64,000 nt of DNA from the NCBI GenBank assembly GCA_002422945.1, contig DITW01000053.1, positions 16,069-80,068 of the forward strand. The letters run 5' to 3'. Below, in pieces: positions 56,528-64,000 of this stretch; positions within the stretch are counted from its first letter, which is position 1, and every line of letters begins with the position of its first letter. Source of the DNA: Sphingomonadales bacterium UBA6174 (GTDB lineage Bacteria; Pseudomonadota; Alphaproteobacteria; Sphingomonadales; Sphingomonadaceae). A program made the position numbers and the translations under genes. The notes below the pieces were generated by a model. It did not search any database. It worked only from the letters and a program-made list of their open reading frames with translations, and was not told where the DNA came from.

Positions 56528-58114
56528 ATGGATGATATCAACGCACCGACCCGCCGCAAATTGTTTGAAACCATCGGCAAAGCCGGTGGCATGGTGGCGC
56601 TTTATCAGGCGATGACCTCGCTTGGCCATGCGGCAGAGACGCAATTCAACGGCCCGCCCAAACTGAGCGGCGCGCGCAAGGGTTCAACCGTTGTCGTGCT
56701 GGGCGCGGGGCTTGCCGGGATGCTGGCGGCATATGAATTGACCAAGGCGGGCTATAAAGTCCGCATCCTCGAATTTCAGGGCCGTCCGGGTGGTCGCAAT
56801 TACACGTTACGCGGCGGCGATAGCCATACTGAAATCGACGGCACGACCCAGAAGGTCGAATTTTCGCAGGGCAATTACCTCAACCCCGGCCCTTGGCGCA
56901 TTCCACATCATCACCGCACCTTGCTGCATTATTGCAAGCAATTGGGCGTGCAGTTGGAACCGTTCATCCAGCTCAATCACAATGCCTATGTCCACAATAC
57001 GGATGCATTCGCGGGCAAGCCGGTGCGCTACAAGGCAGTCGCGACCGACTTTAAGGGCCATATTTCGGAATTGCTGGCCAAGTCGCTTCAGCAGAATGCG
57101 CTTGATGAAAAGGTCACGACCGAAGACAAGGAGCGCCTGATCGAGGCGATGCGCAGCTGGGGCGTGCTCGACAAGGACCTGTCCTATAAGAGTAGCCTGA
57201 AGGTGTCTGGCCAGCGCGGCTATGATCAGCCGCCGGGGGCGGGGCTGGGCGGTGTGCCGACGCCGTCCAATATCACGACATTGCATGATGTGCTGGATTC
57301 AAAGGTCTGGAACACCATGTCCTTTTATTTCAGCTATGTGATGCAGACGACGATGTTCCAGCCGGTCGGCGGGATCGATATGATCGGCAAGGGCTTCGCG
57401 CGCGAAGTCGGCCATCTCATCACCTATAATGCCAAGGTCAGCAAGATCGGGCAGAATGCCAAGGGCGTGACGATCACCTATGAAGATGCCCTCACCGGGG
57501 CGGTCAGCCAGGCCAAGGCCGATTATTGCGTCTGCACGATCCCCTTGTCGGTGTTGAGTCAGCTTGAGGTGCAGGTATCGGATGAAAAGGCGGCGGCGAT
57601 CAAGGCGGTGCCGTATAGCGGTCAGGTCAAGATCGGCCTCGAATTCAGGCGCCGCTTCTGGGAAGAAGATGAGTCCATTTATGGTGGCCACAGCTTCACC
57701 AACCAGCCGATTTCATTGGTGTCTTACCCGAATTTCAATTTCTTCCAGAAAGGACCTGCGGTGTTGCTTGGCGCATTTGCCAGCGGGGCGAATGCCTATC
57801 CATTGGCGGGCATGACGCCCGAACAACGGATCGAGGCGGCGCTGGCGCAGGGGGAGGCGATCCACCCGCAATATCGCAAGGAATATATGAATGGCACCTC
57901 GGTCGCATGGAGCCGCGTGCCGTGGAGCCTTGGCTGTTGCGCGCAGTGGAATGAAGAATCGCGCAAGGAACATTATCAAAACATGGTGTCGATGGATGGC
58001 CGGATCGTGCTCGCGGGCGAACATGCATCCTATTACGGGTGCTGGATGGAGGGCGCGATGCTGTCGTCGATCGATGCCATCACCCGTCTGCACAAACGCG
58101 CGCTGGAGGCCTGA
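56528..58114 (+). CDS. Tat-exported flavin amine oxidase/dehydrogenase, copy 2
   Basis: 528 residues and a clear paralogue of copy 1 over the full length. A Tat-like TRRKLF leads the N-terminus, FAD sites are VLGAGLAGMLAAYELTKAG, RPGGRN and VLAGEHASYYGCWMEGA. The carboxylate-type Arg is R124 in NPGPWRIPHHHR. Differences gather around the substrate side (YSGQVKIGLEF against YSASVKTGLEF; SLGCCAQW against NMGGFSRW), so the two may take different substrates. The next cytochrome gene starts within or directly after its stop. Confidence 0.87.
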   Translation: MDDINAPTRRKLFETIGKAGGMVALYQAMTSLGHAAETQFNGPPKLSGARKGSTVVVLGAGLAGMLAAYELTKAGYKVRILEFQGRPGGRNYTLRGGDSHTEIDGTTQKVEFSQGNYLNPGPWRIPHHHRTLLHYCKQLGVQLEPFIQLNHNAYVHNTDAFAGKPVRYKAVATDFKGHISELLAKSLQQNALDEKVTTEDKERLIEAMRSWGVLDKDLSYKSSLKVSGQRGYDQPPGAGLGGVPTPSNITTLHDVLDSKVWNTMSFYFSYVMQTTMFQPVGGIDMIGKGFAREVGHLITYNAKVSKIGQNAKGVTITYEDALTGAVSQAKADYCVCTIPLSVLSQLEVQVSDEKAAAIKAVPYSGQVKIGLEFRRRFWEEDESIYGGHSFTNQPISLVSYPNFNFFQKGPAVLLGAFASGANAYPLAGMTPEQRIEAALAQGEAIHPQYRKEYMNGTSVAWSRVPWSLGCCAQWNEESRKEHYQNMVSMDGRIVLAGEHASYYGCWMEGAMLSSIDAITRLHKRALEA

Positions 58115-58116
58115 TG

Positions 58117-58542
58117 ATGAACGGGCGGCACACGGTTTTCGGCTTGGCGTTGGTCGCGCTGGGGATGCTGGGTATTTCGGTGCCCAGCATCGCCGATGCG
58201 CCGGGCGCTGGCGGCACCAAAGTCGAAAAGCCGGTGACCGGGGAGCAAATATATCGGCAGATTTGCCAAGCCTGCCATCTTGCGGACGGCAAGGGTGGGG
58301 CGGGGGCCGGTAAGTTCCCGGCACTCGCCAATAATCCGCGCATGGCGGCTGTGGCCTATCCGATTTCAGTTGTGACGCGCGGCAAGGGGGCGATGCCCTG
58401 GTTTTCCAATATGCTGAACCCGGAGCAGGTCGCCGCAGTGGTCGGTTATGTCCGCACCAATTTCGGCAATAATTATCCTGCGCCCGTGACCGAGGCAGAC
58501 GTCAAGCAATTCGGTGCGCCACCGCCAAAGCCGGAAGAATAA
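58117..58542 (+). CDS. Periplasmic cytochrome c, partner of flavoprotein 2
   Basis: 141 residues. A signal peptide (VFGLALVALGMLGISVPSIA) is followed by heme site CQACH (C50, C53, H54) and Met in GAMPWFSN. It is a paralogue of the cytochrome at 56023 (shared MPWF and YVRTNFGNNY). ATG 58117 is six bases after GGAGG; ATG 58114 is an alternative. The C-terminal tail is proline-rich. Confidence 0.92.
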   Translation: MNGRHTVFGLALVALGMLGISVPSIADAPGAGGTKVEKPVTGEQIYRQICQACHLADGKGGAGAGKFPALANNPRMAAVAYPISVVTRGKGAMPWFSNMLNPEQVAAVVGYVRTNFGNNYPAPVTEADVKQFGAPPPKPEE

Positions 58543-58564
58543 CGCTGGAAGGCGGCGCATTGGG

Positions 58565-58612
58565 GGCGTTGCGTTCAAGTCATGCTGCATTGCAGCAATA
58601 ACGATGGCGCAG
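58565..58612 (+). repeat. 48-base repeat unit, copy 2, upstream of cytochrome c 3
   Basis: Begins GGCGTTGCGTTCAAGTCATG and contains ATTGCAGCAAT, a dyad like that of copy 1 (53623-53670). Six of the eight differences fall at every third base of one frame. It lies about 65 bases before the cytochrome c 3 start and probably holds its promoter control. Confidence 0.65.
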
Positions 58613-58675
58613 AGCCGCAAGGGGCATAGACTGATTTTCATACAAGACCATCAACCACCAACAAGAAGAATCGAA

Positions 58676-59044
58676 GTGACCAGCACCAGACATCTCTTCC
58701 TTGCCGCTTCTATGGTCTCATTCGCATTTCAGGCAGCGCCCGCAAGCGCTAACCAGAAGCTTTACATCGATAATTGTTCGGCCTGCCATCAGGTCAATGG
58801 CAGCGGTATTTCCGGCGCTTTTCCGGCGCTAGCCAAGACACCATTTGTGCAGTCGGACCCAGCGAAAGTGGCCTCGGTGCTGCTTTATGGCCGTAACAAC
58901 ATGATGCCAGCCCAAAAGGACGCCCTGTCCGACGCGCAGATCGCGAGCATCCTCACCTATGTCCGCAAGAGCTGGGGCAACAAGGCATCTGGCATCACTG
59001 CATCCCAAGTGGCCGCCGTGCGCAAGCGCGGCCGGCCTTTTTGA
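58676..59044 (+). CDS. Periplasmic cytochrome c (third)
   Basis: 122 residues from GTG 58676. A signal peptide (HLFLAASMVSFAFQAAPASA) precedes heme site CSACH (C34, C37, H38); the probable axial Met is in NNMMPAQKD. It differs from the two flavoprotein-linked cytochromes and resembles single-heme cytochromes that carry electrons to terminal oxidases. The frame is open back to 58514 through the repeat unit, but only the GTG gives an N-terminal signal peptide. The ribosome site (AGAAGAA) is weak. Confidence 0.82.
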   Translation: MTSTRHLFLAASMVSFAFQAAPASANQKLYIDNCSACHQVNGSGISGAFPALAKTPFVQSDPAKVASVLLYGRNNMMPAQKDALSDAQIASILTYVRKSWGNKASGITASQVAAVRKRGRPF

Positions 59045-59268
59045 TGTGTTGGGGGTTTATCAATAGCGTTGCGTAAAACTCAACCTGAGCATCAAATAAT
59101 GCGTCAGATTTTATGAATTAAATATTGCGATATATTCTGAATATGCTGATTATATGAATCACAAATCAGACTAAATATTTAATGTTTGATGCGGGTGTAT
59201 TCGTATTAATAATAAAAAATAAGAAATTAGGTGGGGGATTGGTCGACAATCCATAAAGGGGGTTCTTT
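59045..59268 (+). promoter_or_regulatory. AT-rich promoter region of TonB-dependent receptor 3
   Basis: 224 bases, markedly AT-rich from 59110 to 59220 compared with flanking genes. GCGTTGCGT at 59066-59074 repeats the first bases of the 48-base unit at 53623 and 58565, though the rest does not match. No gene seen. Confidence 0.4.
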
Positions 59269-61785
59269 GTGAACTATAAATCCAAACTTCGCCTTTCTCT
59301 CGTTATCGCTTCTTCCTGGACTGTAGGTGCGCATGCGCAGCAGGCTATGCCACTGGCCATTACCGCTGAGGCTGCTGCCGAAGCTGCCGCTGATGCCGAA
59401 GATGCGGGTAGCAGTGAAATCATCGTGACCGGCACCCGCACCAGCGGCATGGTCGCCGCCGAAAGCGCCACCCCGATTCAGCTGCTCAGCTCGTCCGCGA
59501 TTGAAAAGGTCGGTCAGCCGAACCTCAATCAGGTGTTGACCCAATTGGTGCCGTCCTTCTCTGCTCAGACACAGGGGACGGACATGTCCAACTTCTCGCT
59601 CAGCGCGCGACTGCGCGGCCTGAACCCGAACCACACATTGGTGATGGTCAACGGCAAGCGCCGCCACGGTTCGGCCATTTTACAGGTGATCGCGGGTCCG
59701 TTCCAGGGTTCCGCCGCGCCGAGCATCGATCTTATTCCGCCAGATGCCGTCTCGCGCATTGAAGTGCTGCAAGAAGGCGCTGCCGCGCAATATGGTTCAG
59801 ATGCTATCGCAGGTGTGCTGAACATCATGTTGAAAAGCAATGATAGTGGCGGCACGGCCAAAATTACCGCCGGTCAATATTTCGACAGCGAAGGCGAAAC
59901 CTATAGCGTCAGTTCCAACGTCGGGACGAAGATCGGCGACGCAGGCTTTCTCAGCCTGACCGGTTTCCACCGTCGCAGCGGCTATACCACTGTTGGCGAT
60001 GGCCAGACGAGCGTTCGGAGCATCAATGGCGTTTTGAACCCCAATATTAATGCTAATTTCACATCGATATACAATGCGCTTGATCTGAAGGGGATCAACG
60101 GCGGGCAGGCCAAATCGCAATTGTCAGTGGGCTTTTTCAACGCAGGCTATGATTTTGGCGATGTCCAATTCTATACCTTTGGCGATGTGTCGCGGCGCAA
60201 TGGCTATGCCTATCAGGGCTTCCGCACCCCGAACCGGATTTGCACCAGCTCGTCCAACCCGGCGACGTGTTTTGCCGATACCGGCACGACTGGCATGGTC
60301 CCACAGCAGAATGTGATCCAGCAGGAATATTCCTTGACCAGCGGCCTTAAGGGTGCAGCATTTGGCTGGGATTGGGATCTGAGCGCGACCTATGGTTCGG
60401 ACAAGAACGAAATCTACACGATCGATTCCGCCAACCGCTCGCTCTATATCGATACCGGCTTTACCCCGACGTCCTTCTATGATGGCTCGTTCGAGCTTTC
60501 GCAGTTCACCACTACGCTCGATGTGCGTCACGGTTATGATGTTGGTCTGGCGGATGAGCTGACGGTTGCGCTGGGTGCGGAATATCGCAAGGACAAATAC
60601 GCCATTGGCGCGGGTGATCTTGCGTCGCGCTATAAGGAAGGCGGCCAGTCGTTCCCGGGCTATTCCCTGACGGATGCTGGCAATTACAGCCGTGATTCCA
60701 AATCGGTATATCTGAACCTTGCGACCAAGCCTGTGGATGCGTGGACGCTGGATCTGGCGGGTCGTTATGAAGATTATAGCGATTTCGGCGATACGGCGAT
60801 TGGCAAGGTCACCTCGCGTTATGATTTCAACGATGCCATCGCCATTCGCGGGACATTCAGCACCGGTTTCCGCGCCCCGACATTGGGTGAATCCTTCTAT
60901 TCGGCAACGAATGTCGGCCCAACCAGCGCCAATGTGCAGTTGCCGCCAAACTCCGCCGCTGCGGCGTTGCTCGGTTTCAAACCGCTCAAGCCTGAAAAGT
61001 CGATGAACTTGTCGGCAGGCGTGGTGTTGCGTCCGGTATCGCGCCTCGTGACTACGATTGATGCCTATTACATCAAGATCAAGGATCGGATCGCCGGTAC
61101 TGCGCCTATTCGCGGCTTGGTCGGTAATGTGCAGCAGCCGCAATATGCGGCGGTGATGGCGGCGATTGCGGCGCGCGGCACGGTGCTTGATGCGGTGCCG
61201 GATGTCAGCCTTCAGACCTTCACCAATGGGGTCGATACACGGACCTGGGGCGTGGATTTCGCGGCTCGTTATCCGGTCGATCTCGCATTCGGCAATCTCG
61301 ATCTGTCGCTGTCCGGAAATTATAATGAAACCAAGGTGACGAAGAACAAGCTGGGTGCATCGTTGTTCACGCCACAGGCAGAGAGCTATCTCGAAACCGC
61401 ACAGCCCAAGTATAAGGTGATGGCAAGCGTTGCGCTGACCACCGGTCGCTTCAGCGCCAATCTCCGCCAGTCTTATCAGGGCAAATCGGTGGTGCTCGTC
61501 TTCCCGTCCGTCAGCGGCTATGGGCCGTATGAAGGCACGGTCAAGGCCACGCCATTGACAGATCTCGAACTGGGCTATGAAATCACCGATTGGGCCACTT
61601 TGTCTGTCGGCGCGAACAATCTGTTCGATAAGAAGCCGGAAATTCCGGGTCTTGTGCCGGTCGCAGTGGCAGGCGGCACATCGCCTTATGTTAACGGCAC
61701 CTCCACCATCAATTCGCCTTATGGTCATGGCACTTATGGCACCAATGGCGGCTATTATTATGCCCGCGTAGCGTTCAAGTTCTAA
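59269..61785 (+). CDS. TonB-dependent outer-membrane receptor
   Basis: 838 residues. A signal peptide (LSLVIASSWTVGAHAQ) precedes an Ala/Glu-rich stretch, the TonB-box-like SSEIIVTGTRTSG, and a plug containing SRIEVLQEGAAAQYGSDAIAGVLNI. The barrel ends in YYYARVAFKF. The plug type (LQEGAAAQYGSDAIAGV) differs from the two receptors of the catabolic island and is the sort often found with peptide or amine uptake. The GTG start at 59269 has AAAGGGGG upstream. Embedded in the amine cluster, it likely brings that substrate into the periplasm. Confidence 0.92.
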   Translation: MNYKSKLRLSLVIASSWTVGAHAQQAMPLAITAEAAAEAAADAEDAGSSEIIVTGTRTSGMVAAESATPIQLLSSSAIEKVGQPNLNQVLTQLVPSFSAQTQGTDMSNFSLSARLRGLNPNHTLVMVNGKRRHGSAILQVIAGPFQGSAAPSIDLIPPDAVSRIEVLQEGAAAQYGSDAIAGVLNIMLKSNDSGGTAKITAGQYFDSEGETYSVSSNVGTKIGDAGFLSLTGFHRRSGYTTVGDGQTSVRSINGVLNPNINANFTSIYNALDLKGINGGQAKSQLSVGFFNAGYDFGDVQFYTFGDVSRRNGYAYQGFRTPNRICTSSSNPATCFADTGTTGMVPQQNVIQQEYSLTSGLKGAAFGWDWDLSATYGSDKNEIYTIDSANRSLYIDTGFTPTSFYDGSFELSQFTTTLDVRHGYDVGLADELTVALGAEYRKDKYAIGAGDLASRYKEGGQSFPGYSLTDAGNYSRDSKSVYLNLATKPVDAWTLDLAGRYEDYSDFGDTAIGKVTSRYDFNDAIAIRGTFSTGFRAPTLGESFYSATNVGPTSANVQLPPNSAAAALLGFKPLKPEKSMNLSAGVVLRPVSRLVTTIDAYYIKIKDRIAGTAPIRGLVGNVQQPQYAAVMAAIAARGTVLDAVPDVSLQTFTNGVDTRTWGVDFAARYPVDLAFGNLDLSLSGNYNETKVTKNKLGASLFTPQAESYLETAQPKYKVMASVALTTGRFSANLRQSYQGKSVVLVFPSVSGYGPYEGTVKATPLTDLELGYEITDWATLSVGANNLFDKKPEIPGLVPVAVAGGTSPYVNGTSTINSPYGHGTYGTNGGYYYARVAFKF

Positions 61786-61797
61786 CCATCAATGAGG

Positions 61798-61838
61798 AAG
61801 GCCGACCGTGGTGAAAACTGCGGTCGGCTTTCTTTTTT
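61798..61838 (+). terminator. Rho-independent terminator after TonB-dependent receptor 3
   Basis: GGCCGACCG and CGGTCGGCTT pair around TGGTGAAAACTG, followed by TCTTTTTT. A classic intrinsic terminator. Confidence 0.88.
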
Positions 61839-61895
61839 GACACGGCGGATTGTCATCAACATCAGTCCAATTTCCCGGATCACAGGAGTAATCTC

Positions 61896-62393
61896 ATGAA
61901 GCGCATCCACGGCCTTGCCCTTGCCTTGGCGTTGACAGCGGTTTCGGCCACTATCGCGCAGGCGGCGGGCATCGAGCGGACCAAAGGCTCGCCCACCTCG
62001 CCAATTGCCAGCACGGCAACAGTGCCATCGGGCAGCAATTTGTATTTCCTGTCGGGCAGCACCGCATCGCCAATCAATCCGGCAGATACGGATAGCCCCA
62101 ATGCCTTTGGCGATACCGGGGCGCAGACCTTGAGCATTTTGAACAAGATGAAGGCGCAATTGGCGACGCTCGGCCTTGGCATGGGCGATATCGTCAAGCT
62201 GAACGTCTTTCTTGTCGGCGTGCCGGCCTTGGACGGCAAGATGGACCGCGATGCGATGAATGCAGTGTTCAAGACCTTCTTCGGGACAGCAGAGCAACCG
62301 AATTTGCCGACCCGTTCCACCGTGCAAGTGGCGGCGCTCGGTCGACCTCAGATCCTTGTCGAGATTGAAGGCATCGCTGCCAAGGCGCCTTGA
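61896..62393 (+). CDS. Exported RidA-family imine deaminase, copy 2
   Basis: 165 residues. A signal peptide (ALALALTAVSATIAQA) precedes a RidA domain with GDIVKLNVFLVGVP and R140 in RSTVQVAALGRPQILVEIEGIA. It is a paralogue of the protein at 53809 (both start the mature part with AGIER and share GDTxxQTLS). Two exported RidA copies parallel the two flavoproteins. ATG 61896 follows AGGAG. Confidence 0.88.
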   Translation: MKRIHGLALALALTAVSATIAQAAGIERTKGSPTSPIASTATVPSGSNLYFLSGSTASPINPADTDSPNAFGDTGAQTLSILNKMKAQLATLGLGMGDIVKLNVFLVGVPALDGKMDRDAMNAVFKTFFGTAEQPNLPTRSTVQVAALGRPQILVEIEGIAAKAP

Positions 62394-62479
62394 ACGATCC
62401 TGAATAATAAATGCGATAAGGTGATCCGGCTGTGGTTGCCGCTCATCTGATCTGTGCAGCAACGGAGTGCTGATCTCGA

Positions 62480-63130
62480 ATGGCTTATGCTGATAAACAA
62501 CCCATGAGCCGGAGCAAGATGGTGGCTATCGGCGGTGTCGCCTTGCTTCATCTCGTGCTGTTATGGGGCCTGAAAAATGGTCTGGACTATAATGCGGCGG
62601 TCGAGGTTTTCGAAGATTTGAAGACTTTTGACATCAAGGAAGAACCCAAGGTCGAGGAAGAAGCGCCGCCGCCGCCGGAACAAAAGGACATGCCCCCGCC
62701 ACCGACGGTGGATGTGCCGCCGCCGCCTGTCTCGGTTACACCGCCCCCGGTGTTGCCAGCGGCCCCGCCTGCGACGATCATGGCCCCGCCACCGCCGCCG
62801 CCCGTGGTCGTTGAAGCGCCCAAGGCGATGCAGGCGCAAGCGGCTCGCGCCCGTGGCAATCCGGCAAGCTGGGTGACGACGGAAGATTATCCGCCAAGCG
62901 CCTTGCGGGAAGAACGCGAGGGCGTGACGGGGATCGCTTGGGACGTGACGACGGATGGCAAGGTCGTTAATTGTCGGGTGACGCAATCGAGCGGTAGCGC
63001 CGATCTCGATGATGCAGCCTGCAAATTCGTCACGCGGCGCGGGCGTTACAGCCCGGCGCTCGATAAGAACGGTAATCCGATCCAGTCTTCGGACAAACGG
63101 CGCGTGCGCTGGCAGATCCCGAAGGACTGA
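62480..63130 (+). CDS. TonB energy transducer
   Basis: 216 residues. One N-terminal membrane span (MVAIGGVALLHLVLLWGL) is followed by a long Pro/Glu- and Pro-Val-rich periplasmic spacer from about residue 50 to 115. The C-terminal TonB domain has DYPPSALREEREGVTGIAWDVTTDGKVVNCRV. It drives the TonB-dependent receptors. ATG 62480 is the first of two; 62504 is an alternative. It is followed by ExbB. Confidence 0.92.
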   Translation: MAYADKQPMSRSKMVAIGGVALLHLVLLWGLKNGLDYNAAVEVFEDLKTFDIKEEPKVEEEAPPPPEQKDMPPPPTVDVPPPPVSVTPPPVLPAAPPATIMAPPPPPPVVVEAPKAMQAQAARARGNPASWVTTEDYPPSALREEREGVTGIAWDVTTDGKVVNCRVTQSSGSADLDDAACKFVTRRGRYSPALDKNGNPIQSSDKRRVRWQIPKD

Positions 63131-63203
63131 TCGCCAACAACGCCGATGCCATGCGGGCCAATGGCTCAATTTTCAAAAACGGTTTATTCAAGAGGTTATA
63201 GTT

Positions 63204-64000
63204 ATGCAGAATGTCGTTGAAACTGCCAATGCAGCAGCGGAAGTCGTTACCAACGCCGCTACGGCAGCTGCGCCTGCCGCAGAGGCACTGGCGAGCACCG
63301 CCGCAGTTGAGGGCGCGGAAGCTGCCGCCACCAAGTTCGGCCTGATCGAAGCCCTGAACGACGGCGGCGCGCTGTCGTGGACGTTGTTCCTGCTGATGGT
63401 CGTCATGTCGGCCGTGTCGTGGTACATCTTGTTTACCAAGCTGCGCGAACAGTCGAAGATCCTTAAGGACGGCACCGAAGGCGCTGCGCGTTTCTGGGCT
63501 GCTGGCAATCTCAAGGATGGCGCTACCAAGTTCGACAAGAACTCGGCCTATCGCCAGCTGGTCGATGATGGCCATCGTGCTGAAGACGAACATGGCAAGC
63601 TGACCGATCCGGTCGATCAGCATGAATGGGTCGCCAACTCGCTGGCACGCAGCCAGGGCCTGATCAATGCCAAGCTGTCGAACGGCCTCGCGTTCCTCGC
63701 CACCGTCGGTTCCACCGCGCCGTTCATCGGTCTGCTCGGCACCGTTATCGGCATTCTCAAGGCGCTGATCAAGATCGGTGCATCGGGCGATCCGTCGATC
63801 GATAAGGTTGCTGGTCCGGTCGGTGAAGCACTGATCATGACCGCCATCGGTCTGATCGTGGCTGTGCCTGCGGTGATGTCGTTCAACTGGCTGATGCGTC
63901 GCAACAAGCTGATCGCTGAACAGCTCGCGACCTTCGCCAATGACCTGCATGGCTTTATGGCTTCGAACGGCGCTGTCCGTCCGCTGATCAAGGCGGCACC
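63204..64000 (+). CDS. ExbB/TolQ-family proton channel protein, 3' end cut by the window
   Basis: At least 265 residues with no stop before the window end. An Ala-rich N-terminal extension (about residues 1-45) precedes the first span WTLFLLMVVMSAVSWYILF. Then come the MotA/TolQ/ExbB segment LATVGSTAPFIGLLGTVIGIL and a third span MTAIGLIVAVPAVMSFNWLMRR. It forms the proton channel that energises TonB; ExbD would be expected beyond 64000. Confidence 0.92.
   Translation, partial: MQNVVETANAAAEVVTNAATAAAPAAEALASTAAVEGAEAAATKFGLIEALNDGGALSWTLFLLMVVMSAVSWYILFTKLREQSKILKDGTEGAARFWAAGNLKDGATKFDKNSAYRQLVDDGHRAEDEHGKLTDPVDQHEWVANSLARSQGLINAKLSNGLAFLATVGSTAPFIGLLGTVIGILKALIKIGASGDPSIDKVAGPVGEALIMTAIGLIVAVPAVMSFNWLMRRNKLIAEQLATFANDLHGFMASNGAVRPLIKAA

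Overview
The window looks like chromosomal DNA of a high-GC alphaproteobacterium, most likely a sphingomonad (Sphingomonadaceae, in the style of Novosphingobium, Sphingobium or Sphingopyxis). The reasons are the gene style, three large TonB-dependent receptors, a UrcA-family protein, and dense catabolic operons rich in SDR, acyl-CoA dehydrogenase and P450 genes. No rRNA, tRNA, insertion sequence, phage gene or CRISPR array was seen. This placement is inference from gene content, not from a marker gene.

Positions 1 to about 45,400 form a catabolic island. Its contents fit breakdown of a branched or alicyclic, isoprenoid-type compound, though no substrate is proven. It holds two TonB-dependent receptors (2.6 and 43.1 kb), a membrane-anchored linalool dehydratase/isomerase-like enzyme (5.2 kb), two CrtC/AttH-like proteins (window start and 14.4 kb), two cytochromes P450, an epoxide hydrolase, a limonene-epoxide-hydrolase-like protein, and many SDR and MDR dehydrogenases. 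It also holds an aldehyde dehydrogenase, a CoA ligase, and a beta-oxidation set: three acyl-CoA dehydrogenases, enoyl-CoA hydratase, HSD10-like SDR, two thiolases and an AMACR-like class III CoA transferase/racemase. Three ACAD10/11-type phosphotransferases and two near-twin nitronate-monooxygenase-like flavoproteins complete it. Regulators are two FCD-type GntR proteins, an AraC, a TetR and a LysR. I found repeated candidate operators: a TNGTNNNACNA-type box at five promoters, a TACTNATNAGTA dyad at two, and a TGACG-N6-CGTCA dyad at two.

Positions 45,400 to 52,000 hold a small UrcA-family secreted protein and a leftward RND efflux operon (adaptor, HAE1 pump, NodT-type outer-membrane factor).

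Positions 52,300 to 64,000 hold a second system that appears mostly periplasmic. A LysR gene is divergent from a run of secreted RidA, Tat-exported L-amino-acid-oxidase-like flavoprotein, cytochrome c, a second flavoprotein, a second cytochrome c, a third cytochrome c, a TonB-dependent receptor, a second secreted RidA, TonB and ExbB (cut by the window end). The simplest reading is that an amino acid or related amine is oxidised in the periplasm by flavoprotein dehydrogenases that pass electrons to cytochrome c instead of O2, with the imine product hydrolysed by exported RidA. I consider this the most interesting part of the window.
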